This document shows, one piece after another, positions 19,501 to 28,600 of a DNA stretch of 64,000 nt. The stretch's first letter is position 1. Every line of letters begins with the position of its first letter. The position numbers and the translations under genes are program-made. The notes beneath the pieces were generated by a model. That model had not been told where the DNA came from and did not search any database. It saw only the letters and a program-made list of their open reading frames with translations. Origin of the DNA: Pedobacter sp. SL55 (GTDB taxonomy: Bacteria > Bacteroidota > Bacteroidia > Sphingobacteriales > Sphingobacteriaceae); assembly GCF_026625705.1 (NCBI RefSeq), contig NZ_CP113059.1:3100001-3164000 (forward strand). The letters are read 5' to 3'.

Positions 19501-19597
19501 AACCATACTTGATTTTGGCGATGGCAGACCTAACGACCACAAATATTACTCTAGATGGGCAAATCTAGGTTTCAAATACAATCCATTTTATAAATAA
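16532..19597 (+). CDS. TonB-dependent receptor with STN signalling domain
   Basis: The 1021-residue protein has an N-terminal signal peptide, an STN (secretin/TonB N-terminal) domain (INLKNTSFPELLKEIERKTGVSFVYTNKE), a carboxypeptidase-like regulatory domain (GSIVGYVKDEANNQILPYATVMVKGTN...), a plug (FPDATVGEAMQRVPGIAMDYSYGLPRNIIIRGLD) and a large barrel. The plug wording is that of TonB receptors with the FPD-AxxEALQRxPGV pattern rather than classical SusC, and no SusD follows. With the ECF sigma/FecR pair upstream it forms a cell-surface signalling system. The phosphatase starting 3 bases downstream suggests a phosphorus-containing ligand. Confidence 0.92.
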   Translation: MKKNNGLFNPKGIFMRISLIFCVLSTLCLTLSSAAVVKAQYGLDKKIDINLKNTSFPELLKEIERKTGVSFVYTNKETVTTKVSVNDQSKTARAILTPLLKQHDLQAVENGLLVVLRKVEAKVLAQEKPGSIVGYVKDEANNQILPYATVMVKGTNQRAISDMNGYFVLNNINAGKAVLRVTYLGFKAFETTVNVVSGKTNNADLKLTSASNDMKGITITGIRRGESVALNNMRNADNVKYVLSEEQIERFPDATVGEAMQRVPGIAMDYSYGLPRNIIIRGLDQSMGSVTLNGNRLPSTQTNSRDIDLNGILSSTVEAIEVNKTLTPDMEADGTSGSVNIISKTPKIGMKQFQVKGSFGNNFLLGKQNFDGAFNYGERKNKLGYLIGVNYSNTNRGEDRVQKDYDTYEINGVEKLKLSNLELEGSDLNRENIGLQGELSFFPTEKSQVYVRGNYNKFYELQTRGTKSFSIGNYTSETAVTGVNIGSSGTPRDYNRDLFSVSAGAKTTVNNWIGNIDVTYASGLYDQPTYYDGFFNYSGLTANMDMSNPRAPQFAFTNGDPNDASKYLTSNYVNRHQIANDKDIQGSLNIERTFDLSDKNKFKFKFGGRMKYKEDDHTRSYYQYKLKTGTLTMSNFLSDYSREKYFDGNYNLSGAIANGYLMEEYYQNNLNLFSNDENYIRQNTDPDSYNGKENMQAGYVMGKLTLNKLDIITGVRYENTAFEYNGNIVNFSNTGAYVSTNKVAVKSNFNGFFPSLNLKYAVSPRTNFRAAVTKSLSRPGYYDLVPWEEIEPRRKRMKKGNPDLDQATSINYDLLFEHYLKSLGLISGGVFYKNVDNYIYESVYLQQGGQFDQYQVTQTVNGANAHVWGYELAWQQQLTFLPGFLNGFGIYANYTKIQSKFKVPGIVSERTVRLPSMRPKVGNASLSYEKYGFSGRLSLNFYDTFIDELADVQANDLMEKGRVQLDFSASQKINKKFTIFMGISNINNAQTILDFGDGRPNDHKYYSRWANLGFKYNPFYK

Positions 19598-19599
19598 AC

Positions 19600-20886
19600 A
19601 TGATTACAACTTTTAAGAAAAAGATGACCTTTTTGGCGGCGCTAGTTTTAGTGCTGCCAACTTTGGCAAAAGCGCAAGAATTTAAAGCAGGCAAGTTTCC
19701 AGATAGAATTATCTTGACCTGGTCTGCAGATCCGAAAACTACACAGGCGGTTACTTGGCGTACAGACAGTACGGTTAACAAAAGCTTTGCACAAATTTTG
19801 GTAGAAGATAGTTCTCCGAAACTGGATAAACCAGAAGCAAAAGAATATCAGGCTAAAACAGAAGTGCTAAAAGGAAAAGGTTACGAAACAGCAAACTACC
19901 ACAGCGTAAATTTCGAAGGCTTAACTCCTAATAAATTGTACACTTACCGGGTAGGAGATGGTACCAATTGGAGCGAATGGTTTCAGTTTAAAACTGCGCC
20001 AGAGAAAGATCAGCCTTTTTCTTTTATTTATCTTGGCGATGCACAGAATGATATCCGTTCAAAGTGGTCGAGGGTAATTAGAAAAGCTTTTGCTGCACAT
20101 GGCGATGCCCGTTTCATCGTTCACGCTGGTGATTTGATTAACCGTTCTAACAATGACAACGAATGGGGCGAGTGGCATTTTGGCGGTGGTTTCATCAACG
20201 GAATGATTCCAAGTATTCCTTCTTCTGGCAACCACGAATATTTTCGCGATGAGCAAAAAACTTTAACCTTAGATCCACATTGGAGAGCGCAATATACCTT
20301 GCCAGAAAACGGACCTAAAGGTTTGGAAGAATCGGTTTACTATGTAGATTATGCCAATGCTCGTATCATTTCTTTGAACTCGCAAATGATTGTGCTGGAT
20401 TCTACTTCTTTAAAAGCACAGGCAGTTTGGTTAGAGGAGGTATTGAAGAACAATCCAAAACGTTGGACAATGATTACCTACCACCACCCAATTTATTCTA
20501 CTGCAAAAGGAAGAGATAATAAAGAGTTTAGAGAGTTGTTTAAACCGCTTTTCGATAAATATCACGTAGACTTATTAATGCAAGGGCACGATCATACTTA
20601 CAGCCGTGGGCAGAATTTACCTACTGGAGTTTCTGGCAAAGTTGGCGGGCCAATGTATGTGGTTTCTGTAGCCGGACCAAAAATGTACAAAGTAGATGTA
20701 AATCCTAAATGGATGGATGTTTTTGCCGAAAACACGCAATTGTTCCAAATCATTAATATAGATGGCGAAAACTTAACTTATACCGCTTACAAGGCATCAG
20801 GAGAAGTTTTCGATAGCTTTAAACTGAAGAAAGCCAGTAAAGACAAAGCTGCGGTATTTACAGATTTAAACAAGAACAAAAAATAA
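19600..20886 (+). CDS. secreted purple-acid-phosphatase-like metallophosphoesterase
   Basis: The 428-residue protein carries a signal peptide (LAALVLVLPTLAKAQ), an N-terminal fibronectin-III-like purple acid phosphatase domain (PDRIILTWSADPKTTQAVTWRTD...YTYRVGDG) and a calcineurin-like catalytic domain with all five metal-binding blocks: YLGDAQND, VHAGDLIN, SGNHEYF, TYHHPIYST and GHDHTYSR. It should hydrolyse phosphomonoesters (or phytate-like compounds) in the periplasm or at the surface. It begins 3 bases after the TonB receptor gene, so receptor and phosphatase are made together. A terminator follows. Confidence 0.92.
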   Translation: MITTFKKKMTFLAALVLVLPTLAKAQEFKAGKFPDRIILTWSADPKTTQAVTWRTDSTVNKSFAQILVEDSSPKLDKPEAKEYQAKTEVLKGKGYETANYHSVNFEGLTPNKLYTYRVGDGTNWSEWFQFKTAPEKDQPFSFIYLGDAQNDIRSKWSRVIRKAFAAHGDARFIVHAGDLINRSNNDNEWGEWHFGGGFINGMIPSIPSSGNHEYFRDEQKTLTLDPHWRAQYTLPENGPKGLEESVYYVDYANARIISLNSQMIVLDSTSLKAQAVWLEEVLKNNPKRWTMITYHHPIYSTAKGRDNKEFRELFKPLFDKYHVDLLMQGHDHTYSRGQNLPTGVSGKVGGPMYVVSVAGPKMYKVDVNPKWMDVFAENTQLFQIINIDGENLTYTAYKASGEVFDSFKLKKASKDKAAVFTDLNKNKK

Positions 20887-20906
20887 TGCTCTTTTTCTAA
20901 TGTTAG

Positions 20907-20942
20907 GCCGTTCAACGTAAGTTGAGCGGCTTTTGCGTTTTT
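20907..20942 (+). terminator. Rho-independent terminator of the ECF/receptor/phosphatase unit
   Basis: GCCGTTCAAC (20907-20916) pairs with GTTGAGCGGC (20921-20930), with one G-T pair, across a GTAA tetraloop, followed by TTTTGCGTTTTT. This is the strongest classical terminator in the window. Confidence 0.85.
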
Positions 20943-21056
20943 AGGTTGTATCAATTATTGCCTTTACGATTGTGGGGCAAAAAAAGCAGAAAACTTCAAT
21001 TTTAGAGTTTTATTCCACTATCGAAAACCACTTGGGTAACAGTATTCTTAGTAATT

Positions 21057-21368
21057 TTAGTGCGTTACATTTAGTTTCAAGTTTCCGCCAAGTCCTTCTC
21101 TAATAATTCTCATTAAAGTCGAAAGTCTTATGTCGCTTGCATTATTTTCAATTCTTGAAATATATGTTTTTGTTGTGCCACATTTTTCTGCAAGTTGTTC
21201 TTGTGTCAAACCTTGCTCTTTACGAAGTTCTTGAATCATAGCTCCTAATTTAAAAGCTTCAAATTCTTCTTCGTATTGTTCTCTTTCAGACGTTCCTTTT
21301 TTTCCATATTGTTCGTCCAAATGTGCGGAAAAAGAAGTCAGTTTTTTATTTAATGTTTTGTTGCTCAT
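21057..21368 (-). CDS. HigA-like XRE-family antitoxin
   Basis: The 103-residue protein has a C-terminal Cro/C1-type helix-turn-helix (about residues 45-95: IQELRKEQGLTQEQLAEKCGTTKTYISRIENN) preceded by an acidic helical segment. Its start overlaps the end of the toxin frame by 23 bases, the toxin-first order of higBA loci, so the two are translationally linked. It should bind and neutralise the toxin and repress their shared promoter. Confidence 0.85.
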   Translation of the reverse strand: MSNKTLNKKLTSFSAHLDEQYGKKGTSEREQYEEEFEAFKLGAMIQELRKEQGLTQEQLAEKCGTTKTYISRIENNASDIRLSTLMRIIREGLGGNLKLNVTH

Positions 21369-21701
21369 CGAAATATTGTTTTTTAAGTTTTTCTGCTAAC
21401 TCCAATTCTTTTTTAGGTGTTTTTGGTGTCTTTTTTTGAAAACCGTTTACTAATACTATTAAATTTCCTTTATCAAAAAAGCTAAAAACTCTGAAAATGT
21501 CCGAACCAACTTCTACACGAATTTCAAAAATCCCGGTCGAATTGGTCATATGCTCAAAATATTTTTTTGGGACTTTTTCAATCGTTGCAATTAGTTGTAA
21601 TGTCCAGTTAAATTTTTTCTTAACTTCTGGACGTAGCTTTTCAAAAAATCTAAGTAATGATTTTCGTAGTAAAAAATTTCTCTTAGAAAGTTTTCATACA
21701 T
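21346..21701 (-). pseudogene. HigB-like (Gp49/RelE fold) toxin, frameshifted
   Basis: The continuous frame 21346-21549 gives only the C-terminal 67 residues (TGIFEIRVEVGSDIFRVFSFFDKGNLIVLVNGFQKK), the typical Gp49/HigB core. Upstream the minus strand continues as VPKKYFEHM, IATIEK and KLRPEVKKKFNW. After a shift at a run of six bases (21653-21658), where seven T would be needed, it reads MYENFLREIFYYENHYLD back to an ATG at 21701. Repaired, it is about 117 residues, a normal HigB size. HigB toxins cleave mRNA on the ribosome. With the frameshift, only the antitoxin would be functional; a miscounted homopolymer in the assembly is an equally good explanation. Confidence 0.8.
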
Positions 21702-21814
21702 TAGCTATTTACAATTTTTATTTTCGATCATAAAGTTATCTAATTAGGTAATATTTTCCAAATTTTCGACGACTTTTAGTTTAGGGAACAGTCTGGATAG
21801 TATCGCCGCCAACG

Positions 21815-23893
21815 CTAAAACAGCAAATCTCCTTCTCCTAAGTATTGTCTAATCAATTTAAGAATTTCATCCCCAAAGTCAAATGCTTTTCCTTCGCCAA
21901 AACCTTTAATTTGTGAAAGTTGTTTGAGTGTTTTGGGTAATTTAGCGGAGATATCTTTTAATACCTGTTCTGATAAAATGTTGTAATCTAGCGTATTTCT
22001 TTCTTTTCCTTTTTGTAAGCGCCAAGCGTAAAGCTGTTCGTAAAGTGCCTTATTAGGTATCTCGGTTTCTTTAACAGCCGTGGTTGTCCATCTGTCAATA
22101 GGCTGATATTCCATGGTTGCAGTTTTCCACCTTTCCATTAATGTAGCCGTATCATTTGCAGATGGCAAACTGCGAAACATGGCTTTTTTACCTTTAATTT
22201 GTTCCAAAATCAAATTTAACGGTAAGAAATAATCATCATCCATTATTGTTGACGGGTAACTTTCGTGCAGATCTATGATCTCTTCTTCCAAAAGTTCTAG
22301 TTTGCTTAAAAAATACGCAGCTGATTTTTGTAAACGTTCTTTTATGCTTTCAGATTGCCATGGCGATACCGTTTGAGAATGTAATTCCCTTTGAAGAAAA
22401 CAATGACCTACATTGCCAATATCGGTTTTGAGTAGTTTTTCTGTAGCTGACAAATCTGTAGAGATACGCTCCGATAAAATAGCTTTATAAGCATTCCAAG
22501 CTAATGTGATGATAGAAAAATCGTACAGGTTAGAAAGCATACCTAATTCAGATTGGATGATAGATGGTGCTAAATCTGCTGTAACAGGTGTATTTTCTTT
22601 TGCCTTTTGCATAAATCCAACCACAGATTTATCGGTAATGATATTTTCTGGTTTCACTTTTTCTAGCAATACCATGCCTTCTAAACTTCTACATCTACTT
22701 AGCGCAACGTAGGTTTGGCCGTGGGTAAAAGCCGCACTTACATCAATTAGGGCATTGTCAAAAGTTAAACCTTGGCTTTTATGAATGGTAATTGCCCAAG
22801 CTAACCTTAATGGAAACTGACTAAATGAGCCCGCATTGGTTTCGGTTACTTTATTGTCTGTTTCAGAAAGCGCATATTTCACATTCTGCCAAATCTCACG
22901 TTCGGCTTCTATCTCGGTACCATCATCCAAAAAATTAAGGATAATGGAATTTTCTGTAAGTGCTTTTATTTTTGCTGTTTTACCATTGTGGTAACGTTTT
23001 TTACCCGAAGCATCATTTTTGATGAACATCACAAGGGCACCAACTTTAAGTATCAATTCTTCTTCTGCTGGATAAGCTTCTTTAGGGAAATCATCGGTTA
23101 CGGTTGCTTTGTAAGTATATGCTGCGGTTTCGATAGCTGCTAATTTCTGCTCGTTAATTTGCTTTACCAAAGGGTTGTGGGTGGTAAGTGTTACATAATC
23201 CCTCAAATCATCGGTGGTGGCATTTACCAAGTGGCGTTGGTTTAATTTGGCAAGTAAAGTCTCTTCTCCAGCGCCATCGCGTACGCTGTTCAATATCTCT
23301 ACAAATACCGGATCTGATTGGCGATAGACTTCTTGAAGCTCAAAAGTAAGTAGGTTGGTTGTACGAAGCGCCAAACTATCGAAGAAATAAGGGCCAGTAT
23401 AATAGTTGCGCAGCACGTGCCAATCTTTCTGAAAAACAGGAGAAAGTTGATACAAATCGCCAATCATCAGTAACTGCACGCCACCGAATGGTTTCGAAAT
23501 ACCTTTAACCGCTCGTAAAACGTTATCGATATAATCCATCATATCCGCACGCACCATACTGATCTCATCAATAATCAACAAATCAAGGCACTTGAGTAGT
23601 TTGGTTTTTTCGTAGCCTACTTTTTTATCAAAAAGCTCGGTTAAAGAAGCAGCTTGCGCACTAGGTACCAAAGGTCCAAACGGAACTTGGAAAAACGAAT
23701 TGATGGTAACACCCCCTGCGTTAATTGCCGCAACGGCAGTGGGAGCAACCACAGCAAGATTTTTAGTGGTGTTAGCTTTAATGTGGCGTAAAAAAGTAGT
23801 TTTGCCCGTTCCTGCTTTTCCCGTCATAAAGATAGGCCTGTTGGTCTTCTCAATAAAATCCATGATGAGTTGTTGCAGGGAATTTAGCTTCAT
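21815..23893 (-). CDS. PIF1/RecD-like helicase with C-terminal HRDC-type domain
   Basis: The 692-residue protein has Walker A (FMTGKAGTGKTTFLR, about residue 25), motif Ia (VVAPTAVAAINAGGVTINSFF), Walker B (LLIIDEISMVRADMMD), motif III (GVQLLMIGDLYQLSPV), and the late motif WAITIHKSQGLTFDNALIDV...TYVALSRCRSLEGMVL, which together define superfamily 1B PIF1-like helicases. The C-terminus (ALYEQLYAWRLQKGKERN...LPKTLKQLSQIKGFGEGKAFDFGDEIL) is an HRDC-like nucleic-acid-binding domain. It probably unwinds DNA with 5'-3' polarity and may act at G-quadruplexes or stalled forks. It is transcribed alone. Confidence 0.92.
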   Translation of the reverse strand: MKLNSLQQLIMDFIEKTNRPIFMTGKAGTGKTTFLRHIKANTTKNLAVVAPTAVAAINAGGVTINSFFQVPFGPLVPSAQAASLTELFDKKVGYEKTKLLKCLDLLIIDEISMVRADMMDYIDNVLRAVKGISKPFGGVQLLMIGDLYQLSPVFQKDWHVLRNYYTGPYFFDSLALRTTNLLTFELQEVYRQSDPVFVEILNSVRDGAGEETLLAKLNQRHLVNATTDDLRDYVTLTTHNPLVKQINEQKLAAIETAAYTYKATVTDDFPKEAYPAEEELILKVGALVMFIKNDASGKKRYHNGKTAKIKALTENSIILNFLDDGTEIEAEREIWQNVKYALSETDNKVTETNAGSFSQFPLRLAWAITIHKSQGLTFDNALIDVSAAFTHGQTYVALSRCRSLEGMVLLEKVKPENIITDKSVVGFMQKAKENTPVTADLAPSIIQSELGMLSNLYDFSIITLAWNAYKAILSERISTDLSATEKLLKTDIGNVGHCFLQRELHSQTVSPWQSESIKERLQKSAAYFLSKLELLEEEIIDLHESYPSTIMDDDYFLPLNLILEQIKGKKAMFRSLPSANDTATLMERWKTATMEYQPIDRWTTTAVKETEIPNKALYEQLYAWRLQKGKERNTLDYNILSEQVLKDISAKLPKTLKQLSQIKGFGEGKAFDFGDEILKLIRQYLGEGDLLF

Positions 23894-24055
23894 TTTTTTG
23901 CTCCGTTTTTTGCTTCAAAGTTAGGTAATACTATAAAATGCTTGTTAACAATATGCTGTTTGGGGATAACTTTTTAGATGATTTTTCAAGTTACTGGTGG
24001 TTTACAGTTTTTTATTGATGATGCACATCCACCAACTTTTTGTAGTTTTGTTAAA

Positions 24056-25117
24056 ATGGAAAAGAAAAATTCAGGAGCTACTGGTGTTAAAGAAATTGCT
24101 CGTTTGGCCAATGTATCTATCGGAACGGTAGATCGGGTGTTGAACAATAGGGTAGGCGTATCTGAAAAAACCAAAGCTAAAATCCTGAAGATTATAGAAG
24201 AGTTAAACTATCAACCTAATATTTTTGCAAGAAGATTAGCTTCAAAGAAAAAACTTCGCTTTGCTACTTTAATCCCACAAGTATCTAACGAAACCAAATA
24301 TTGGGAAGCTCCGTTAAATGGCATTTTGCAAGCTGCCAGTGAGATTAAAGATTTTGGTATTGAAGTAATAAATTTCTTTTTCGATCAAAATGATAAAGCC
24401 ACCTTTAAAGAAGGTGCTGCAAAAATTAATGCCCAAGAGTTTGATGGTGTGCTCATAGCACCTATGTTCGAAGACGAAAGTTTAACTTTTATTGAAGAGT
24501 GTAAAGAGAAGAAAATTCCGTTGGTATTCATCAATTCGGATGTTCCTGGTCATCATAACTTGTGTTATATTGGCCCCAATCTGTACCAAAGTGGCTATTT
24601 AGCTGCACATATTGTCAATTATATTTCGCCAGCCAATAAAAAAACATTAATAGTTAATATTGCTAAAGAAATTGATTTACACCACCACTTATTACGTAAA
24701 GAAGAAGGTTTTAGGAATTATTTTGAGCAAAACGGAGGTAATAACGCATTAACTAAAATTGATGTTCAGCAAACCGGATATGCCCATATCAAAGAAAAAT
24801 TAGCAGAACAATTAGCTAAAGATCATTACGATGTAGTATTTGTAACCAATTCTAGGGTGGCTACCGTAGCTAAATATTTTGAAGAACATCAAATTAAAGA
24901 TATTAAATTAATTGGCTATGATTTCTTGGAAGATAATATCAATTACCTCAAAAATAAAACCATAGATTTTCTAATTTGCCAAAAGCCACAAGAGCAAGGC
25001 TACCGAGGTTTAATGAGCCTTTATAACCATTTGGTGCTTAATGTAACAATAGATAAAGAGCAATTTATGCCTATTGATATCATTACCAGAGAAAATTATC
25101 AGTATTATAGTAATTAG
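24056..25117 (+). CDS. LacI-family regulator of the HexNAc utilisation locus
   Basis: The 353-residue protein has a LacI helix-turn-helix (VKEIARLANVSIGTVDRVLNNRVGVSEKTKAKILKIIEELNYQPN) and a periplasmic-binding-protein-like sensor domain (LRFATLIPQVSNETKYWEAPLNGILQAASEI..., FDGVLIAPMFEDESL, LIGYDFLEDNINYLK). It sits at the head of the polysaccharide locus in the same direction. A perfect 18-bp palindrome of LacI-operator type lies ahead of susC (25476-25493), so this protein is the likely repressor, relieved by a sugar. The ATG at 24056 is preferred over the one at 23978, which adds 26 residues not found before the HTH in this family. Confidence 0.9.
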   Translation: MEKKNSGATGVKEIARLANVSIGTVDRVLNNRVGVSEKTKAKILKIIEELNYQPNIFARRLASKKKLRFATLIPQVSNETKYWEAPLNGILQAASEIKDFGIEVINFFFDQNDKATFKEGAAKINAQEFDGVLIAPMFEDESLTFIEECKEKKIPLVFINSDVPGHHNLCYIGPNLYQSGYLAAHIVNYISPANKKTLIVNIAKEIDLHHHLLRKEEGFRNYFEQNGGNNALTKIDVQQTGYAHIKEKLAEQLAKDHYDVVFVTNSRVATVAKYFEEHQIKDIKLIGYDFLEDNINYLKNKTIDFLICQKPQEQGYRGLMSLYNHLVLNVTIDKEQFMPIDIITRENYQYYSN

Positions 25118-25235
25118 GCCTTTTTGGTTTAGCCACAGATGAACGGCTACATTGATTAATACTCTGATGTTTTTTGCAACATAAGTTTACTCCAGATAAA
25201 AAATCTATCTCGTTTTATCTGCGTTCTAGAATTAA

Positions 25236-25249
25236 CCCCCCCCCCCCCC
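25236..25249 (+). repeat. homopolymer of 14 C
   Basis: An uninterrupted C14 tract in an AT-rich region, between the lacI stop and the susC promoter. Such tracts slip during replication and are also hard to count by sequencing, so its true length is uncertain. Confidence 0.8.
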
Positions 25250-25461
25250 ATTAGCGCTATAAGTTGTTGAAATCAAAAAATATTCATAATAAAATTTGGA
25301 AGTAAAATAATAATTACTAATTTCGTGTACGTTACCGTTAACCAAATATAACTGTACTCTATATTTTGTATGTGCAATGAAATCAGCCGAGAGGTGTTTA
25401 CATTGTGGTATTTTTTAAGCTTAAATTAAATTTATTATCAAATTATTACTCTGTTGTGTAA

Positions 25462-25493
25462 TAGATTTGAACAATATCGTGTACGTACACGAT
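25462..25493 (+). promoter_or_regulatory. susC promoter -7 box and LacI-type operator
   Basis: TAGATTTG (25462-25469) fits the Bacteroidota -7 consensus TAnnTTTG; no good TTTG -33 box is seen at the right distance, as expected for a regulated promoter. Six bases later ATCGTGTACGTACACGAT (25476-25493) is a perfect 18-bp palindrome with the central CG of LacI-family operators. A repressor bound there would block the transcription start. A related half site lies at 25324-25337. Confidence 0.7.
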
Positions 25494-25509
25494 AACTAAA
25501 CAAAATGAT

Positions 25510-25659
25510 ATGAAAGAAACGAACACTTACGGGTTGATCAGAAGGTTCAACTATTTAGAAGAAAAATCTAGTATGACAACATCTTTAAGCTTTTGTAACT
25601 TGAGAGCTTTATGGAATAGTTGTACGACGTTAAACCATGTAATTAATATAGCTGTATGA
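25510..25659 (+). CDS. possible 49-codon leader reading frame overlapping the susC start
   Basis: An ATG at 25510 opens a 49-residue frame (MKETNTYGLIRRFNYLEEK...) that starts just after the LacI operator and ends with TGA inside the ATGATG at the susC start. The stop/start overlap would allow translational coupling. The peptide has no recognisable family and could be chance. It is given because its position in the untranslated leader of the locus is suggestive. Confidence 0.3.
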   Translation: MKETNTYGLIRRFNYLEEKSSMTTSLSFCNLRALWNSCTTLNHVINIAV

Positions 25660-28600
25660 TGAAAGTAAGCATATTCAAAATCCTTTTTGTAATCATCGCA
25701 TTATCTGCTGGATTTCTTGAAGCTTCTGCGCAAGAGGCAAAGCCAAGAACAATAGCTGGCGTAGTTAGGGATGAGGTAACGAATGAAACTTTGCCAGGGA
25801 TTTCAGTTTCGGTGATGGCAACCAGTAAAACAGTAATTACCGATAAAGATGGCAAGTTTAAGATTGATGTAAGTGGAGAAAATCCGATACTGGTTTTTAA
25901 ATCCATTGGGTTTACCTCGCAATCTGTGCCAGTTAAAGGACGTAATAACTTAGATATTAAGTTAAAACAACAGTTGGTTAGTTTAAATGAGGTAAGCGTT
26001 ACTGTGGGTTATGGTACACAGAAGAAAAAGGAAGTTACTGGTGCGGTAGGCTCGGTATCTGGAGGTCAGTTGGAAACTCATCCGATGGGCGATATCAACA
26101 CTAGTTTGCAAGGTAAAATTGCTGGTTTGCAAATCACTTCAAACTCTGGAGAGCCGGGCGCTGGAGCTACAGTAAGAATTAGAGGAGCTTCTTCTGTTAA
26201 TGGCAGTAGTCAGCCTTTATATATCGTTGATGGTGTACCCATTAATACCGAAACTTTTGCCGGTGGTTTAAATGATGATGGTTCTACTTTCAGTCCATTA
26301 GCAGATATTAACCCCGCCGATATTGAGTCTATTGATTTCCTGAAAGATGGTACTGCTTCTATTTATGGTTCTAGAGCATCTAATGGGGTAATTTTGATTA
26401 CTACAAAATCTGGCAGAAATTCAAAAAAACCTACACTTAGATTTTCTTCAAACACCAGTTTGGCCGAGTTAAGCAGAACTGTTGGCGTATTGAATGCACC
26501 ACAATGGCGTAGTGCTTACAGTGATGCAATCTATAATAGTACGGGTCAAATGACCACCAAAGTGTCGGTGATAGATTCGCTGCATCCTTATTATTCAAAG
26601 TCGATTGACTGGCATGAAATTATGTACAGGCAGGCAATACAACAAAAAACTGATTTAAGTATCAGTGGTGGATCATCTGATAATTCCATTAACTACTATT
26701 TGAGTGCGGGTTATAAGGATCTAAATCCGATAGTAAGAGAAACAGATTACGGGCAGGCTACGGCAACGGCAAAAGTTTATTATACGTTTAATAAATCAAT
26801 TTCTGGAAGTTCGTCATTTAACCTTTCTAATACAGATTATACTAGGATTTTGACAGGCTTGAGTGGACAAAGTGTAGTTTTCCAAGCTTTAAGTACCATG
26901 CCAGTTTACAATCCATACGATCCGCTTTCTGGGCAACTTATTCCATTATTTGAAGGAAGTAAACCTAACCCCTTGGCAATTGCGCAGCTTGCAGCCAATA
27001 GAATTAAGCGTTTTAGGATGTTCGGAAATCAAGATTTTAAAATTTGGATAGCAAAGAACTTAAGGTTTACTACCAATTTGGGTTTCGACTACGAAAACAG
27101 TGATTTGTCTAACTTTACGCCAACAAGCTTATTGCCGCAAGGTCAGCTGAGTAGTTCTTACCTACAAACTACTAAAGCATCATCATTCATTAATGAAAAC
27201 ACGTTAACGTATAAATTAAACTTAAAAACAGACCATACGTTCAATTTCTTGTTAGGGCAATCGTACCAAAAATTTAATAGAGATAACTTAGATTTAGTAG
27301 GCAGAGGCTTGCCTGATGCACAGTTAACTAATGTTGGGGCTGCTTCAGTTTTATCAACCTATGTACAAAACATTTCACAAAATTCGCTGCTGTCCTTCTT
27401 TGCCAGAGCCAATTATGACTACAAAGGTAAGTACTTGTTTTCTGCGTTGATTAGGAGGGATGGTTCATCACGTTTTGGTGCCGATAATAGATTTGGTTAC
27501 TTCCCAGCAGTTTCTGCAGGGTGGAGATTTAGCGAAGAAACATTTTTTAAGAAATTTCAATTTTTAGATGAAGGTAAGTTGAGAGCAAGCTTTGGTGTTA
27601 CCGGAAATCAGTCGATTGGAGATTATGCTGGTCAGGGTGGTTACATCAACAACGGCTCTTATTTAGGGCAAAATGCAGTGATTTTATCTGGTATTCCAAA
27701 TCCATCATTAAAATGGGAATCTACTGAGCATAGTAATATCGGTTTAGAATTGTCATTTCTTAAAAACAGAATAACTTTTACAGGAGATGCTTATCTGAAA
27801 AAGACCAGAGATTTGTTATTTGATGTAACTGTGCCGGGTACAACAGGAGTAAGTACTGTACCAGGAAACTTCGGCTCGTTACAAAATAAAGGTATAGAAG
27901 CTACTTTAACTACCGTCAATACTGTTGCGCCTTTCAAATGGTCGTCAACGCTAACTTTCGCCTACAATCGTAACAAAATTTTATCATTACCTAACGGTCA
28001 AGACTACCGACCAAACCTATTTAACATGGCTAGGGTGGGAGAACCAGTAGGCGTTTTTTACGGTTTAAAAAAGAAAGGTGTTTATGCTAGAGATGAAGAT
28101 AATGTTTACAAGAGAGATGAAAATACAGGTGTAATTATCCCTTACAAACAAGGTTCTGCCAATGGTAAGATTTACAAAGGTGGAGATATGATTTGGGAGG
28201 ATTTAAACGGCGATGGTATCATCAACGATGACGATTTGCAAATTATTGGGGATCCTAATCCAGATTTTACAGGTGGTTTCGCCAACGAGTTGAGCTACAA
28301 AAACTTCACTTTTAGTTTCTTGTTTACTTACAGTTTTGGTGCTGATGTTTTCAATGAGCTGAAAAGAAGTTTAGATTCATCTCCAATAGATCAGAATTTT
28401 TCGACTGATCAATTAAGGAGATGGAAAGTGCAGGGCGATGTGACTGATATTCCACGATTGGTAAAAACCGATCCGATGCTGAATTATGCAGTTTCAAATC
28501 ATTTTGTAGAGGATGCTTCTTTTGTAAGATTGCAAAACATTGCTTTGAGCTATAGACTGCCGAAAAGTATACTCTCGAAAGTTAAAATCTCAGGAGCAAG

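Larger units (their letters stand above)
25118..25509. other. regulatory gap upstream of susC
   Basis: There is no gene in these 390 bases. They contain a segment with CCACAGATGAACGG and TTATCTGCGTTC (25131-25228), like a common dispersed repeat; a run of 14 C (25236-25249); a LacI-operator-like half palindrome CGTGTACGTTACCG (25324-25337); a -7-like TAGATTTG (25462-25469); and the perfect palindrome at 25476-25493. Confidence 0.7.
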
